Source of the DNA: Hofstenia miamia
Lineage: Eukaryota > Xenacoelomorpha > Acoela
Direction of reading: 5' to 3'
Length of the DNA: 41,033 bases
NCBI GenBank assembly: GCA_004352715.1
Contig: SCFE01000080.1
Span: 1-41,033, forward strand
This document shows positions 8,316 to 18,950 of this stretch, in pieces (position 1 is the stretch's first letter; each line of letters begins with the position of its first letter). Under the pieces are notes generated by a model, which was not told the origin of the DNA, searched no databases, and saw only the letters and a program-made list of their open reading frames with translations. A program made the translations under genes and the position numbers.

Positions 8316-10846
8316 CCTTAAACTGCCGAAAAACTCAATATTTAACTACTACACAATATAAGTGGTTTTTTTAATTATATGTTACATGAGAATTGATGAA
8401 AATTTTTTGAGTGCAAAAATATTGAATAGCACAAACGCTACAAGTTTGTCCTATATATAGACCTTCGGCATATTTGAAGATTTGTCTATATTTAGTACAA
8501 ACTAATTTCCATAAATACTTACAATACATTGGTTAGCTTTGCTAGTATTTGCTAAATTCAATTTTACAAGTTCAAAAAATAAATTCATCATATGAAATAT
8601 AATAACTAAAAAAATATATTGTGGTTTGTCCTATATATAGTACAAACTAAATCCGCATTAATAAAGCAACAAACATTCAAAATTTTTACTTTGATACACC
8701 TAATCGACAATATTATGAAACATCTTAAAGCAATTTTTGTCTTTTGTTATGCAAAGATGCACTTTACATTTCTCACATCCAGTTTTTGGTTTTGAAGTAC
8801 ACAATGACCAATATCATCGAGTCGTATGCTGCTTGTTGGGAACGCGACTTTTGGGCCTCCCCTTTGCTGTTTTCGTGCAAGTTCGCCATACTGAAGAGAA
8901 GGCCGACCTCTTTTTGGATTTTGATTCACACATAAACTGCTCGCAACATTGCATTTGAAGTCAAATAATGACATTCCTTCACTGTTTAAATCAAAAGAAT
9001 CTCTATTGAACTTTAACCATCCATTTACGCTACCAATGTCTATCATGTGGAAAAAGAATCGCAAATACGACATCTTATTACAATGTGTAGTAGTCCTATA
9101 CAAAGATATATACCTGTTGAACTCATCAACATAGCCCATTCCACTATTGTAAGCAGAAACAATTTTCGGACAACTGACTTCAACATTTTTGCGTAGTTTT
9201 GAATCAAAGCGATTTACTGTTTCCACTGGTTGACCACCAATAAAAGTAGACATCAATGTAACTGTTCTATTGTCGCACCACTTTACACATGCTATTTCAA
9301 TGCCATCCTTATTGCAATGCGCTTCATCAAAAGTTCCCCGACCTTGTTTTTGTAAGTCTTTATCACTTCGTAGACATAAATTTGGTGCTCTATTAACTCT
9401 TAGCGTACCAATACTTAATATACCTTTTTTAGCCAAATATAATTGAAGAAGGGCAGAATTAAACCAATTATCAAAAAATAGACGAAAATTCCGAAATTCA
9501 GGAACATTTGCAGTTTTAATTAATCTAATGATTACTTGGCCAGATTTCCCAACGCCTTCGACATCTGAAACATTTTGAGATTTTCCACTATATACTTCAA
9601 GTCCATGTAAAAGACCTCCGCTGCCACAAATTAAAAACAGTTTATATCCCCATTTTTTAGGTTTATGGGGGTTATATTGACGTAGACCACCTGATTTGTT
9701 TCCTTTATATGGGAGGATTTGTTCATCAATACTTAAATCACGATCAATTTCTATTTTTGAGCATGTAAGATTAATTTGTTTTATAATCATATCAAAATAG
9801 AATGTCTTTGGCGGACGTTGTTCTGTTGGTTTATTTGCACTGTAACAAAAATAGAGATTAGATTTAATTTCTTCCCAACGATCTCTTGTCATTACATTAG
9901 CGACCTGACTAACACGAGTTCTTGAAGCCCAATAATGTCGAGAGGATGGAAGCTTTATTAATGACATCCACATAACTGCTCCAATAAACACTTTAAGTTC
10001 AGCGATTCCCAAAACAAAATTAGAATTAACGTTAAGTTCATGAGCTCTTAAGTTAGAACAGTTACAGACATCTTCCAAGAATTCATTTGAGAACATATTA
10101 TTAAAGTAATCAATTGGCTTAGAAATCAATTTGTGTCTGCAATATGGTTGAAGAATTAAATTGTCGTCACATGCAAGATATTTCACTATTTACCAATCAC
10201 TAATTGCCGATTATTTACGAGAGAACGGATAGGGTTTCAAAGCAAAATCAATTCGACTTCACAATCAGGCTGATGAACCTAATTTAGTTTGTACTAAATA
10301 TAGGACATACTTCGTAAGCGCGATCATCTTATGCATTTGACGCCTTTATCGTTTTGTTGCCCTAATATAATTATTCATTATGCAAATTTTCCGGAAAATT
10401 TGTACACAATTCAAATTAAGGAGTAAAATTGTAATCATCTCAATTTATTGTGATGTCTTTCTATGCCGATGTCCTTTATTTAGTACAAACTTATTAATGA
10501 GTTTATATAATTACTAATTTCAGATAACGTTTCAATTTCGTTTTTGACCTATTAAATGTATACTTCAGAGCTCTGCAAGATTTTTTGCACAACAATTTTA
10601 TTTGATACAACATTGAAATGTACAATTTAATTATATGGATAAAAATATTATGCATTTTATGAATGTTGAAAATATATCTAATAAGTATACGGTAAAATAT
10701 TCCAATTTTAAGTAGTTTGAAAATTGATTACATAAATTATAATTTTTCAGAATCTTACTTTAAAAAAAGCAGCAAAAATTTATAATATAACGGATTTAAG
10801 ATCATTTTTAAGTTTGTCCTATATATAGGCGTTCGGCAGTTTAAGG
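8316..10846 (-). mobile_element. Complete piggyBac-family DNA transposon (copy A)
   Basis: The element is 2531 bp, flanked on both sides by the canonical TTAA target (8312-8315 and 10847-10850). The termini are matching inverted repeats CCTTAAACTGCCGAA. piggyBac elements duplicate TTAA and end in CCYT, so both hallmarks are present. Internally, six variants of GTTTGTCCTATATATAG lie in the subterminal regions (8444, 8481, 8624, 10286, 10464, 10812), several next to a TTCGGCA/TGCCGA piece of the terminal repeat. It encodes a transposase on the minus strand. It lies in what appears to have been the last intron of DNA polymerase lambda. A near-identical copy in opposite orientation lies at 33000-33520. 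Confidence 0.93.
8747..10186 (-). CDS. piggyBac transposase (DDE_Tnp_1_7), 479 codons
   Basis: It would catalyse cut-and-paste transposition at TTAA. The catalytic Asp triad expected of the family is present: D154 in IDEQILPYKG, D239 in FFDNWFNS and D354 in GYVDEFN. Other family signatures are KPKKWGYK (about 176-183), the YWASRTRV block near 85 and the helical MIDIGSVNGWLKF near 381-393. The frame opens with GTG at 10186, preceded by AAATAG, so the real N-terminus is either a spliced exon or lost. Family members usually have about 100 more N-terminal residues. The C-terminal Cys-rich domain is cut short by a stop after KCIFA. The next frame reads a plausible CxC/NCFKMFH continuation, so a one-base deletion is likely. 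W is coded by TGG throughout and there are no internal stops, so the core is intact. Confidence 0.93.
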   Translation of the reverse strand: MKYLACDDNLILQPYCRHKLISKPIDYFNNMFSNEFLEDVCNCSNLRAHELNVNSNFVLGIAELKVFIGAVMWMSLIKLPSSRHYWASRTRVSQVANVMTRDRWEEIKSNLYFCYSANKPTEQRPPKTFYFDMIIKQINLTCSKIEIDRDLSIDEQILPYKGNKSGGLRQYNPHKPKKWGYKLFLICGSGGLLHGLEVYSGKSQNVSDVEGVGKSGQVIIRLIKTANVPEFRNFRLFFDNWFNSALLQLYLAKKGILSIGTLRVNRAPNLCLRSDKDLQKQGRGTFDEAHCNKDGIEIACVKWCDNRTVTLMSTFIGGQPVETVNRFDSKLRKNVEVSCPKIVSAYNSGMGYVDEFNRYISLYRTTTHCNKMSYLRFFFHMIDIGSVNGWLKFNRDSFDLNSEGMSLFDFKCNVASSLCVNQNPKRGRPSLQYGELARKQQRGGPKVAFPTSSIRLDDIGHCVLQNQKLDVRNVKCIFA

Positions 10847-10850
10847 TTAA

Positions 10851-11437
10851 GATTACAGGTCTTCCAAGAGTCTAAAATTGTCAATCTTAAGGCAATTTAA
10901 GGCAGTTCGTTCCAAGAAGATCTTAAGCAATCTTCTGGAATAAATAATAAAATTAGGAAAAAACTATATTGTGGATACGTAAAGCCTCTCGAAGTACTCC
11001 ATTTAGAACATAATCGTCTAACATCAGCCACTATCCTATCAAATGCACGATAGCAGTGTTTAGACTAACTAGTGATACAAAGTAACATTTTCATCAAATT
11101 ATTCCAAACTATTCCTAGATAAATAAATAACTGGATATCATTCAAAATGTTTGTTTGCGATTGTATATTTTAGCTCGATCACAAGAATACACTTACCATC
11201 ATATTTGAATTACATGCACATAATCCAGAAAATATGAAAGAATAGTATACAGAATTAGTCAATGCATTACAAATTTACAGTCCAACTAAGATCAAAATTC
11301 ATTGTCTGAAGCATGGAGATATTTCGATATATCTGACATGTTTATTTAAAAAACCAAAAAATTATAGAACTTCTAAAAGCAGAGTAGTAAAGCAACTAAT
11401 TAAAAAACTTTAATTAATGTAATACATGCATACTAAC
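10851..11437 (-). other. Remaining 5' part of the last intron of DNA polymerase lambda
   Basis: Non-coding, AT-rich sequence lies between the GTTAGT donor of the palm exon (just below 11438) and the TTAA where piggyBac sits. I see no other gene here. Confidence 0.6.
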
Positions 11438-11604
11438 GTTCGTAGTTAAATGATGAGTTAGAAAATTATCATTTTGTAATTTCTGAATAAGTTTCTTAAA
11501 AAGAATTTGATGTGATACTCCATCCTGATGACTAATCAACATGTCAACGTCACCACAAGTTGATCTGCCACGTCGATAAGATCCACAAACTGTACATAAT
11601 ACCC
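11438..11604 (-). CDS. POLL: DNA polymerase lambda, palm exon (catalytic GDVDMLI)
   Basis: The exon is bounded by a CTTTAG acceptor (exon starts 11604) and an AAC/GTTAGT donor (exon ends 11438). It reads GVLCTVCGSYRRGRSTCGDV followed by DMLISH and ends HHLTTN. The GSYRRG motif binds the incoming nucleotide triphosphate. The two Asp of GDVDMLI match the first two metal-binding Asp of the pol X palm. The entry phase (2 nt completing a Gly codon) fits the previous exon, and it leaves in phase 0. The third catalytic Asp lies in the exon found at 34298-34630 on the other strand. On this strand the gene runs directly into the piggyBac element, with no last exon beyond it. Confidence 0.93.
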
Positions 11605-11743
11605 CTAAAGAAAAGTTTTGTTGAAAACGTATAGAGAAATTTGAATTCTGAATGCTTACAAGTATCAAATATTGAAAAATTGGAAAACTTGTAAAACATT
11701 ATTTATTTATTATGAATATTTTAACATAAGATTAAATTTGTAC

Positions 11744-11978
11744 CTGGAGAGGATAATTGAAGAGCTTGATTTGATACGAACGCTTCAATTTCCCCGGCCT
11801 CTTCACGAGGCATACGCTGGATTAGATCATCATACAGTTCTAATCCAATAACCTGTTGCCTAGTAAGACCGGAATACTGAGCGACATCATTTAAATCTCG
11901 AAATCCCATTCGGTACCAGTTATCAGCTGTTTTCGCCCCAGCGCCCCATACTTTAGTGAACTTTAAAATAACCTTCAT
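11744..11978 (-). CDS. POLL: DNA polymerase lambda, fingers exon
   Basis: The exon starts right after GTTTAG with ATGAAGGTT (this ATG is internal, not the gene start) and ends at a CCAG/GTACAA donor, leaving phase 1. It encodes KVWGAGAKTADNWYRMGFRD, the second helix-hairpin-helix of the fingers that contacts primer DNA, and RMPREEAGEIEAFV, a strongly conserved pol beta/lambda block. It is in frame with both neighbours after splicing. The intron to the next exon is about 140 bp. Confidence 0.93.
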
Positions 11979-12303
11979 CTAAACTTAGTAACAAAATTAA
12001 GAACATTCACTAGAAGTGGCTCGGCTAACATACAATTACTTAAGGTTCAATTTACTTACATAAGCTTAATACCTTCTTTTCTTACTTGAATCAACATTTA
12101 TTTGGATTCGAGATACTATATAAGCAATCAAGAAAAAGACATTCCTGAATAGCTTAATGAATGACGATTTTTTGAAAACTAGAAAAAAAAATTTAGACAT
12201 GAAACTAAAAAAATTTCTTATTTTTGCAATCCAGAGTTTAATATCTTCATATAGGTATAAAGCAACTATATATTAATAATTCTATTAAAAGTATGAAACA
12301 TAC

Positions 12304-12690
12304 TTTTTCATCTTCTTCAAAATTGCTGAGTTTTGAAAATGAACCCGTTGCCAAAATTTCCCCAATTTTATCAGCAATTTTCTTTCCAATGCCTGGAATA
12401 GCCAAAGCATCACGTACTGAAGCAATTTCCTTTTCCTGCGTAGAAATTGCAGCAATAGCTTTCTTATAACCTAAAACCCGCCAACGGTCGTTGAGAGTTT
12501 CGTACATTACACACATTTCTTTAAGCTTGGTGGTGATGTGTGTATTGACATTAGCGGATTTATCTTTTGACGAACGACCGCAAATCCATTTAGAAGAATC
12601 GTCAACATACAGACGTGATACAAGATCTTCATCATGCTCATCATTACTGAATTCTAAATGCATTCTTCATCTGGGAGGTCCACGCTACAA
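12304..12690 (-). CDS. POLL: DNA polymerase lambda, 8-kDa (dRP lyase) domain exon; 5' boundary uncertain
   Basis: The exon encodes KWICGRSS, then NTHITTKLKEMCVMYETLND and RWRVLGYKKAIAA. IPGIGKKIADKIGEILATG, the helix-hairpin-helix that binds the 5' side of a gap, follows. RWRVLGYKKAI aligns with the lyase region, where the Lys of YKKAI corresponds to the Schiff-base Lys region of human pol lambda. The exon ends at a GAAAAA/GTATGT donor in phase 0. The acceptor is unclear: TTGTAG near 12684 gives an in-frame TGA, and phases do not match the BRCT exon directly, so a small linker exon may be missing. Confidence concerns identity, not the exact 5' edge. Confidence 0.9.
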
Positions 12691-12699
12691 GTTACATAA

Positions 12700-13941
12700 A
12701 AAAGCCAATGAATGGTTAATTGATACTTGCCCACATAAATAAAATATAATATCTTATACTTATGTCACTATTTTTAAAACTTAGACAAATATTCGGATAA
12801 AGAACAACTCAATACAGTGTTGAGTGCATAAATGATTAAAGTGCGATACAAAATATTAAATTTCATTCATATTATTTCTATATTGGTATCCCCAGAGATG
12901 AAAGTGGGCCCGGTTGACTAATAGGCTGAGGTGGCCTTGAAAAAGTGTATCTGAAGTGGGTAACAATGGGTCAAAATCAAAAGTAGTGAAAAAATATTTT
13001 TATTATGAAACATCAAATTAATATGCAGATTTTAGGATCCAATGAATTTTTTTGAATTAAAAAGTTTTCTCATTTTTAACAGAGTAAAATTGCAAATAAA
13101 TTGTCATACAATTCTAGCCCATGTCGAAGTGTTTATTCAGCACCGTTCAAATTTTTGGAAACTAATGCTTGATTTTTCTTTAACATAAATTACATTTCTA
13201 CAACAAAAAATATATGAGATCAAATATTCAAATTGTAAAATTAAAAATACTTTGATGAAAAATATATTTGTCAGATACGTTCAGGATGCGGCCATGAACA
13301 CCCATGAATTTTCTAGAGGTTGAATATAAAGTTATTATATTTGTTAAGATCCATTCCCTATTTAGCAATGAAAAAAAAATCATTTCATTATATCTCAGGT
13401 CAAAAACGCATTTTGGAAACCATGTTCTTGAAATTTCACCAATCAAAGAGATGTAGAATTTTTGAAACTGATCATTAAAAAAATTGAAAAATAGAAATTT
13501 GGCTATCCGCTGCGAAGTTACAGCATTTTAAAATTCCGCCCCACAGTTGCGCTTAAACATGTAATTTTCTCCCATACTGTCGGGCCTGGGTGCTGAAAAC
13601 TTCTATTTAATCCCTTTGGGGTAACCGAATCTGAATTTGTAGTTAGATGTACAAAAAATTTTAACCTTACTCCTCAGCAAGGCAATTAAAATTTAAAGGT
13701 ACTTGCTTTGGGAAGCATTTTTGGTGATGTGACCGTAATTATTTTTAACTAATTTTTAATTGGCTTACACTGAAATGCCATTGATAAATTAGTTTAGTTG
13801 TTCCACATTACTCTAGGAAGAATATATCTTTGATTGGCGAAATTTCAAGAACATGGGTTCCCGAGCAGAATGAAATATAATGGAATGACCCCAAGACAAA
13901 ATTTTGAATTTTATCAGCTAGATAAATCAAGCTTTACGTAC
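12700..13941 (-). other. Intron of DNA polymerase lambda with an inverted repeat of a decayed transposon
   Basis: The interval between the BRCT exon donor (GTACGT at 13936-13941) and the lyase exon contains no recognisable exon. Positions 13418-13458 (CCATGTTCTTGAAATTTC, then ACCAATCAAAGA) recur in inverted orientation at about 13822-13865. This suggests the two arms of an old TIR element inside the intron. Confidence 0.5.
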
Positions 13942-14305
13942 CATCTGAGTCATTTTGGTTCATAGAAATGCGAAGTTTCTTTGACGAGATTAATTCCGAA
14001 GTTGAAGGCTCTCGTTTTTTGTTGACAAGTGATTTATCATCAACTGGCTCAACATTCAATGATTCATTAGCAACAACATATTCTTCAAGTGCAACATGCT
14101 TATTCTGTAACAAACGCGAGATGTAATTAGCTTTCAAAATCACAATTTTATTTTCTAAAATTAAGTTCTGAATATCTTGGCTAACATGCTTAGTCAGCTT
14201 TTGCCAATCCATTGTGTCATCAACAATGATATGTGAGCAGTTGGAAACAACTTCACACACGTGAATCTTGTATTTCTTCAAAAGGTCTTCATAAAGTTTG
14301 CGTCT
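13942..14305 (-). CDS. POLL: DNA polymerase lambda, BRCT-domain exon (5' part lost in gap)
   Basis: Entering from the gap edge the frame reads RRKLYEDLLKKYKIHVCEVV, then SNCSHIIVDD, then NLILENKIVILKANYISRLL. This is the second half of a BRCT domain, which in pol lambda and mu recruits Ku/XRCC4-ligase IV for non-homologous end joining. A Ser/Thr/Lys-rich linker follows (KKREPSTSELISSKK), matching the proline/serine-rich spacer of pol lambda. The exon ends GATG/GTACGT in phase 1. The start codon and N-terminal BRCT half are in the 14306-15305 gap. The domain order with the downstream exons (BRCT, lyase, fingers, palm) identifies pol lambda rather than pol beta. Confidence 0.85.
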
Positions 14306-15305
14306 NNNNNNNNNNNNNNNNNNNNNNNNNNNNNNNNNNNNNNNNNNNNNNNNNNNNNNNNNNNNNNNNNNNNNNNNNNNNNNNNNNNNNNNNNNNNNNN
14401 NNNNNNNNNNNNNNNNNNNNNNNNNNNNNNNNNNNNNNNNNNNNNNNNNNNNNNNNNNNNNNNNNNNNNNNNNNNNNNNNNNNNNNNNNNNNNNNNNNNN
14501 NNNNNNNNNNNNNNNNNNNNNNNNNNNNNNNNNNNNNNNNNNNNNNNNNNNNNNNNNNNNNNNNNNNNNNNNNNNNNNNNNNNNNNNNNNNNNNNNNNNN
14601 NNNNNNNNNNNNNNNNNNNNNNNNNNNNNNNNNNNNNNNNNNNNNNNNNNNNNNNNNNNNNNNNNNNNNNNNNNNNNNNNNNNNNNNNNNNNNNNNNNNN
14701 NNNNNNNNNNNNNNNNNNNNNNNNNNNNNNNNNNNNNNNNNNNNNNNNNNNNNNNNNNNNNNNNNNNNNNNNNNNNNNNNNNNNNNNNNNNNNNNNNNNN
14801 NNNNNNNNNNNNNNNNNNNNNNNNNNNNNNNNNNNNNNNNNNNNNNNNNNNNNNNNNNNNNNNNNNNNNNNNNNNNNNNNNNNNNNNNNNNNNNNNNNNN
14901 NNNNNNNNNNNNNNNNNNNNNNNNNNNNNNNNNNNNNNNNNNNNNNNNNNNNNNNNNNNNNNNNNNNNNNNNNNNNNNNNNNNNNNNNNNNNNNNNNNNN
15001 NNNNNNNNNNNNNNNNNNNNNNNNNNNNNNNNNNNNNNNNNNNNNNNNNNNNNNNNNNNNNNNNNNNNNNNNNNNNNNNNNNNNNNNNNNNNNNNNNNNN
15101 NNNNNNNNNNNNNNNNNNNNNNNNNNNNNNNNNNNNNNNNNNNNNNNNNNNNNNNNNNNNNNNNNNNNNNNNNNNNNNNNNNNNNNNNNNNNNNNNNNNN
15201 NNNNNNNNNNNNNNNNNNNNNNNNNNNNNNNNNNNNNNNNNNNNNNNNNNNNNNNNNNNNNNNNNNNNNNNNNNNNNNNNNNNNNNNNNNNNNNNNNNNN
15301 NNNNN
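14306..15305. other. Assembly gap (1000 N)
   Basis: Run of N between the BRCT exon of DNA polymerase lambda and the gypsy reverse transcriptase. The round length suggests a placeholder. Confidence 0.98.
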
Positions 15306-16565
15306 CATTCGAGGTTGTTCAGCTTAGTTGCTTTTTGGATGATGCTACAGTAGGTGCTGCGTATGGTCTTTCACTTGGCTGGATGATCTTATTGTCGATT
15401 AATTCCTCTGGTATCCAATTGTATTCTTCCTTTATCTGCTCAGGTACTCTTCTGACTGGCAGCTTGATCAGTTTGTCCATTGTTGTGATGATTTTGTGTT
15501 TTTTGCCTACTGCCTGACCAACACTTATCTCTCAGTAGCTGAATATACGTTTATGCTTTTCTAGAAGTGATCTTAATTGCATGCTGTCTCGTTCTTCTAG
15601 ATGTTGATAATCTTCATCATTTATCTCTGGTATCCTGTGTATATCTTCCTCTTCTGCTTTTGTCCCAAAGCCCTCGAATTGGCTTTTGGGAGTACTTGCA
15701 ACTTTGATGGTGTTTGTCCACTCGCCCTTGAGTCGGCCATGCAGAGTACTATCTGCTTTCCTTTGCAAGTCCTTGAGTCGACCATGCAAATTACTTGCTC
15801 CATCATCATCTTCCATTGCCTTCCAAATGAGTCTGATGTTAGTTCTAATGTATTTTCCATATATTCTTATCTGGGATCTTTTCAGATTCACATTCCAGTT
15901 CGTAGCATTAAGTATTGGTACCCTTCCTTTTCCGTTTTTTATCATACAAATGCTAGACAGCATCGAAACTCATTTGGTGTTAATGCCTTTATTGTCGTAT
16001 AGCATTATGTCAGCTGTGATATTTTCTTCCGTCTTGATTGTGTGCATTTTCCACTGATGCGGCTGTAGATGAATGTCTTCTTGCAGTTGAAATGTGATTG
16101 TTCTCTGTTTTTCCTGTTCCTCTTTGATTTCCATTTCTTCTTCTTTTACCTTTATTGTCTTGTTCACATAGTTAATGACACAACCATTTTTTGTCAGAAA
16201 ATCATTTCCTAGTATAACTTCGTATGGTAATGCATTGTTGTGTGTGTCTACCACCACCAAAGGTTGTTTGAACGTTGTGTTCACAATTCTCATTTGTGCA
16301 ATGTTTGTCATTCCCTTTGTGTTGATATAATCCCCTGACGCATTAATTAGTCTCTTGTTACAATTTTTCATGTCTTCTCATTGGAATCCCAATTTCGTAG
16401 TGCACTTGTCAGTAATTATGGATGTTGCTGCTCCAGTATCAATTGTCGCTTTTGTCATCACTCCGTTAATAGCTATTGTTATTGTATTCATCATGTCGAG
16501 GTTTGTTAGGATCATTATCACTGCACGGTTGTTATGAGTCAGCACTCTACTTAGTTTTCCGACTC
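15306..16565 (-). pseudogene. pol: gypsy pol: aspartic protease and start of reverse transcriptase, with three in-frame TGA codons
   Basis: The frame overlaps the gag end in the -1 frame. It contains the retropepsin active site TIDTGAATSIIT (near 16430) and the second protease motif VILGNDFL (near 16200). A connector with a repeated HGRLK element follows, then the RT N-terminus SVGQAVGKKHKI, RRVPEQIKEEYNWIPEELI and IIQPSERPYAAPTV, which match gypsy RT motifs before the finger loop. Translation is broken only by TGA at 16378-16380, 15970-15972 and 15532-15534, with no TAA or TAG. Each could come from CGA by CpG decay. The C-terminus is in the gap. RNA-templated cDNA synthesis is the family role, but this copy is probably inactive. 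Confidence 0.82.
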
Positions 16566-16874
16566 CTAGTCATTTGGCATTGCTTTGTCAATTTCATCTT
16601 CCATTTGTAGTCCGTCCTCTTCATCATAGTATGCTTCATCGTCACCAATAACGTTTATCTGATTTGGGCAGTCTGGTTTTTTGTGTCCTTTCTGTCCACA
16701 ACCATAGCATTTAGCGTCCTTTTCTTTTACTTTCCTCATTTTGCCATCTTTTCCCTTTACTTTTATTAATTTCTCTTGTTTTGCCTCAGAGTAGTTTTTA
16801 TTGGGGTTGCATGACTTGAAGTTGCTCTTCCATATTGGTGCGTCTCTGTACCATGTGGCTTTCTCATATATCCG
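16290..16874. repeat. Unit duplicated at 16876-17443 (assembly or allelic duplication)
   Basis: The sequence beginning TCTCATTTGTGCAATGTTTG and ending at the gag region near TGGTGCGTCTCTGTACCATG reappears from 16876 with only a handful of differences over about 570 bp. It includes protease, gag end and zinc knuckle. The join is a single N at 16875. In the first copy the knuckle reads CGQKGHKKPDC and in the second CGQKRHKKPDC, so the copies are distinct templates. Confidence 0.85.
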
Positions 16875-18950
16875 NTCTCATTTGTGCAATGTTTGTCATT
16901 CCCTTTGTGTTGATATAATCCCCTGACGCATTAATTAGTCTCTTGTTACAATTTTTCATGTCTTCTCATTGGAATCCCAATTTCGTAGTGCACTTGTCAG
17001 TAATTATGGATGTTGCTGCTCCAGTATCAATTGTCGCTTTTGTCATCACTCCGTTAATAGCTATTGTTATTGTATTCATCATGTCGAGGTTTGTTAGGAT
17101 CATTATCACTGCACGGTTGTTATGAGTCGGCACTCTACTTAGTTTTCCGACTCCTAGTCATTTGGCATTGCTTTGTCAATTTCGTCTTCCATTTGTAGTC
17201 CGTCCTCTTCATCATAGTATGCTTCATCGTCACCAATAACGTTTAACTGATTTGGGCAGTCTGGTTTTTTGTGTCTTTTCTGTCCACAACCATAGCATTT
17301 AACGTCCTTTTCTTTTACTTTCCTCATTTTGCCATCTTTTCCCTTTACTTTTATTACTTTCTCTTGTTTTGCCTCAGAGTAGTTTTTATTGGGGTTGCAT
17401 GACTTGAAGTTGCTCTTCCATATTGGTGTGTCTCTGTACCATGNTGATCATTCTTTCTAGTTTGTCGTCAACATTGCATTTAATTTCGAATTGTGTTTTG
17501 ATGCTTTCTGGCATACCTTTGCAGACATGCAAGAATAAGTCGTATTTTGAATAGGTGTTTCCCCTAGAACTAAGCATCAAGAGCCGCTCAACTTGTTGCA
17601 TGTAGTTTCGGATATCATCAGTTTTTCTCATTTTTGTTGCATTCAAGAAAATTTGGTACTGGTTCTTTAAGCTTTCATTTTCATAGTAGTTAATGAAGTC
17701 TCCTATTAGTAGTTGATAGTCCCTTTTTGTTTCTCCGTCCAATAACAAATAGTGTTGAGATGCTGCTCTGGTTAGGTATAGTGGGAGTCTTGCCGCTGCT
17801 GCTTGTTGGCTAACTTTCCTTTCCGCCATTGTTAATTCGAACATTTGAAGCCACTTGGTGAATGTGGGATTATAACTGTCTACTTTCCCATTAAATTTGG
17901 GTAGTATCACTTTGCATGGGATTGTATCATTGGCTGTTAATTGCGGTAGAATCGAATTCTCATATTTCGGTTTTCTATGATTGGTTCATATGTCCTCCTC
18001 CTGCAGTTGTGTTGTCACTGCTTTCTTGATTTCATTTATTATTTTTTGTTTTTCATTGTCAGAGTCTTCGTCTGATTCTTTGAATGCTACTTCCTTTTGG
18101 CTTGGCCTATGTGGTGCCTGTAGTTTGCTGTCTTTTNTTAAATTTGGGTAGTGTCACTTTGCATGGAATTGTATTGTTGGATGTTAATTGTGGTAGAATC
18201 AAATTCTCATATTTCGGTTTTCTATGATTGGTTCATATGCCCTCCTCCTGCAATTGTGTGGTCACTGCTTTCTTGATCTCATTTATTATTTTTTGTTTTT
18301 CAATGTTGGAATCTTCATCTGATTCTTCGAATCAGCATATTTGGTGCCTGTAGTTCGCTGTCTTTTCTGGCTTGGATTCAATTTCGTGAGATTGCATGTC
18401 ATTTCTATTCTCTTCTTCTGTCAAGCTTAGCAGTCTCAATTTGTCTTTGAGTTGTTCTAACTCTCCCGCCTGTAGGTTGTTGTCTTCAATTAACTGTCTG
18501 TTCATTCTTTCTAGTTCCTGGTTTTTCTCTTGCCATTGCTGGTTTTCTTCTAGAAACTTTTTGTTGGACTCTGACAGTTGATGAGTCAAGATTTTAATTT
18601 CGTTTTGAAATAACTGATTTTGTTCTTCTAATCGCATTTCCATATTTACTCTGATTTCACTCAGTATTGATCCCGTTTTGGCGCTCCATTTCTTTGACCT
18701 TCTCGGTCAATTGTTCTACTTGCTGCCTTAAAGTTTCCTCATTCTCTTGACTCTTTCTTAACAACACCATTATATCTAGTGGGTTTGTGTCTGTGGGGTT
18801 CATCTCTGGGGGTGAACTAAAGGACTGTAGTTCTGTATCTGTGGCGTCTGTTGCTGAATTTTCACTGAAGTATGGCAATGATCAAGTGGTCCTGGGGGTT
18901 ACTGCTTTCATTGCAGTTTTCTTTGTGCTTCCTTTTCTGGTTTTAGTCAT
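16566..18950 (-). pseudogene. gag: gypsy gag polyprotein (coiled coil, capsid-like, CCHC zinc knuckle), interrupted
   Basis: It starts at an ATG at 18950 (MTKTRKGSTKK) and ends at TAG (16566-16568). In order: a basic N-terminus; a long coiled coil (VEQLTEKVKEMERQNG; QWQEKNQELERMNRQLIEDN); an acidic linker; a capsid-like helical region with PKFNGKVDSYNPTFTKWLQM and LPLYLTRAASQHY; and a nucleocapsid knuckle CYGCGQKGHKKPDC. It packages element RNA into particles. Breaks: TGA at 18882-18884 and at 17986-17988, a frameshift between 18657 and 18700, and assembly duplications at 17883-18136 / 18138-18340 and at the zinc knuckle. It is therefore not a continuous ORF as assembled. Confidence 0.82.

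Noticed and set aside
12684-12742. Plus-strand 83-aa frame at 12491-12742 as a gene
   Set aside because: It is the complement of the lyase exon and has no family resemblance.
15601-16057. Hydrophobic plus-strand frames that look like membrane proteins
   Set aside because: They are complements of the gypsy pol frame. Leu/Val/Phe-rich antisense frames are expected opposite Lys/Glu-rich coding sequence.
15532-16380. UGA reassigned to Trp in this genome
   Set aside because: The gypsy element alone would allow it, but host pol lambda exons and piggyBac use TGG for Trp with no internal TGA. One TGA aligns with a CGA Arg codon in the intact LINE copy. CpG decay explains most sites better.
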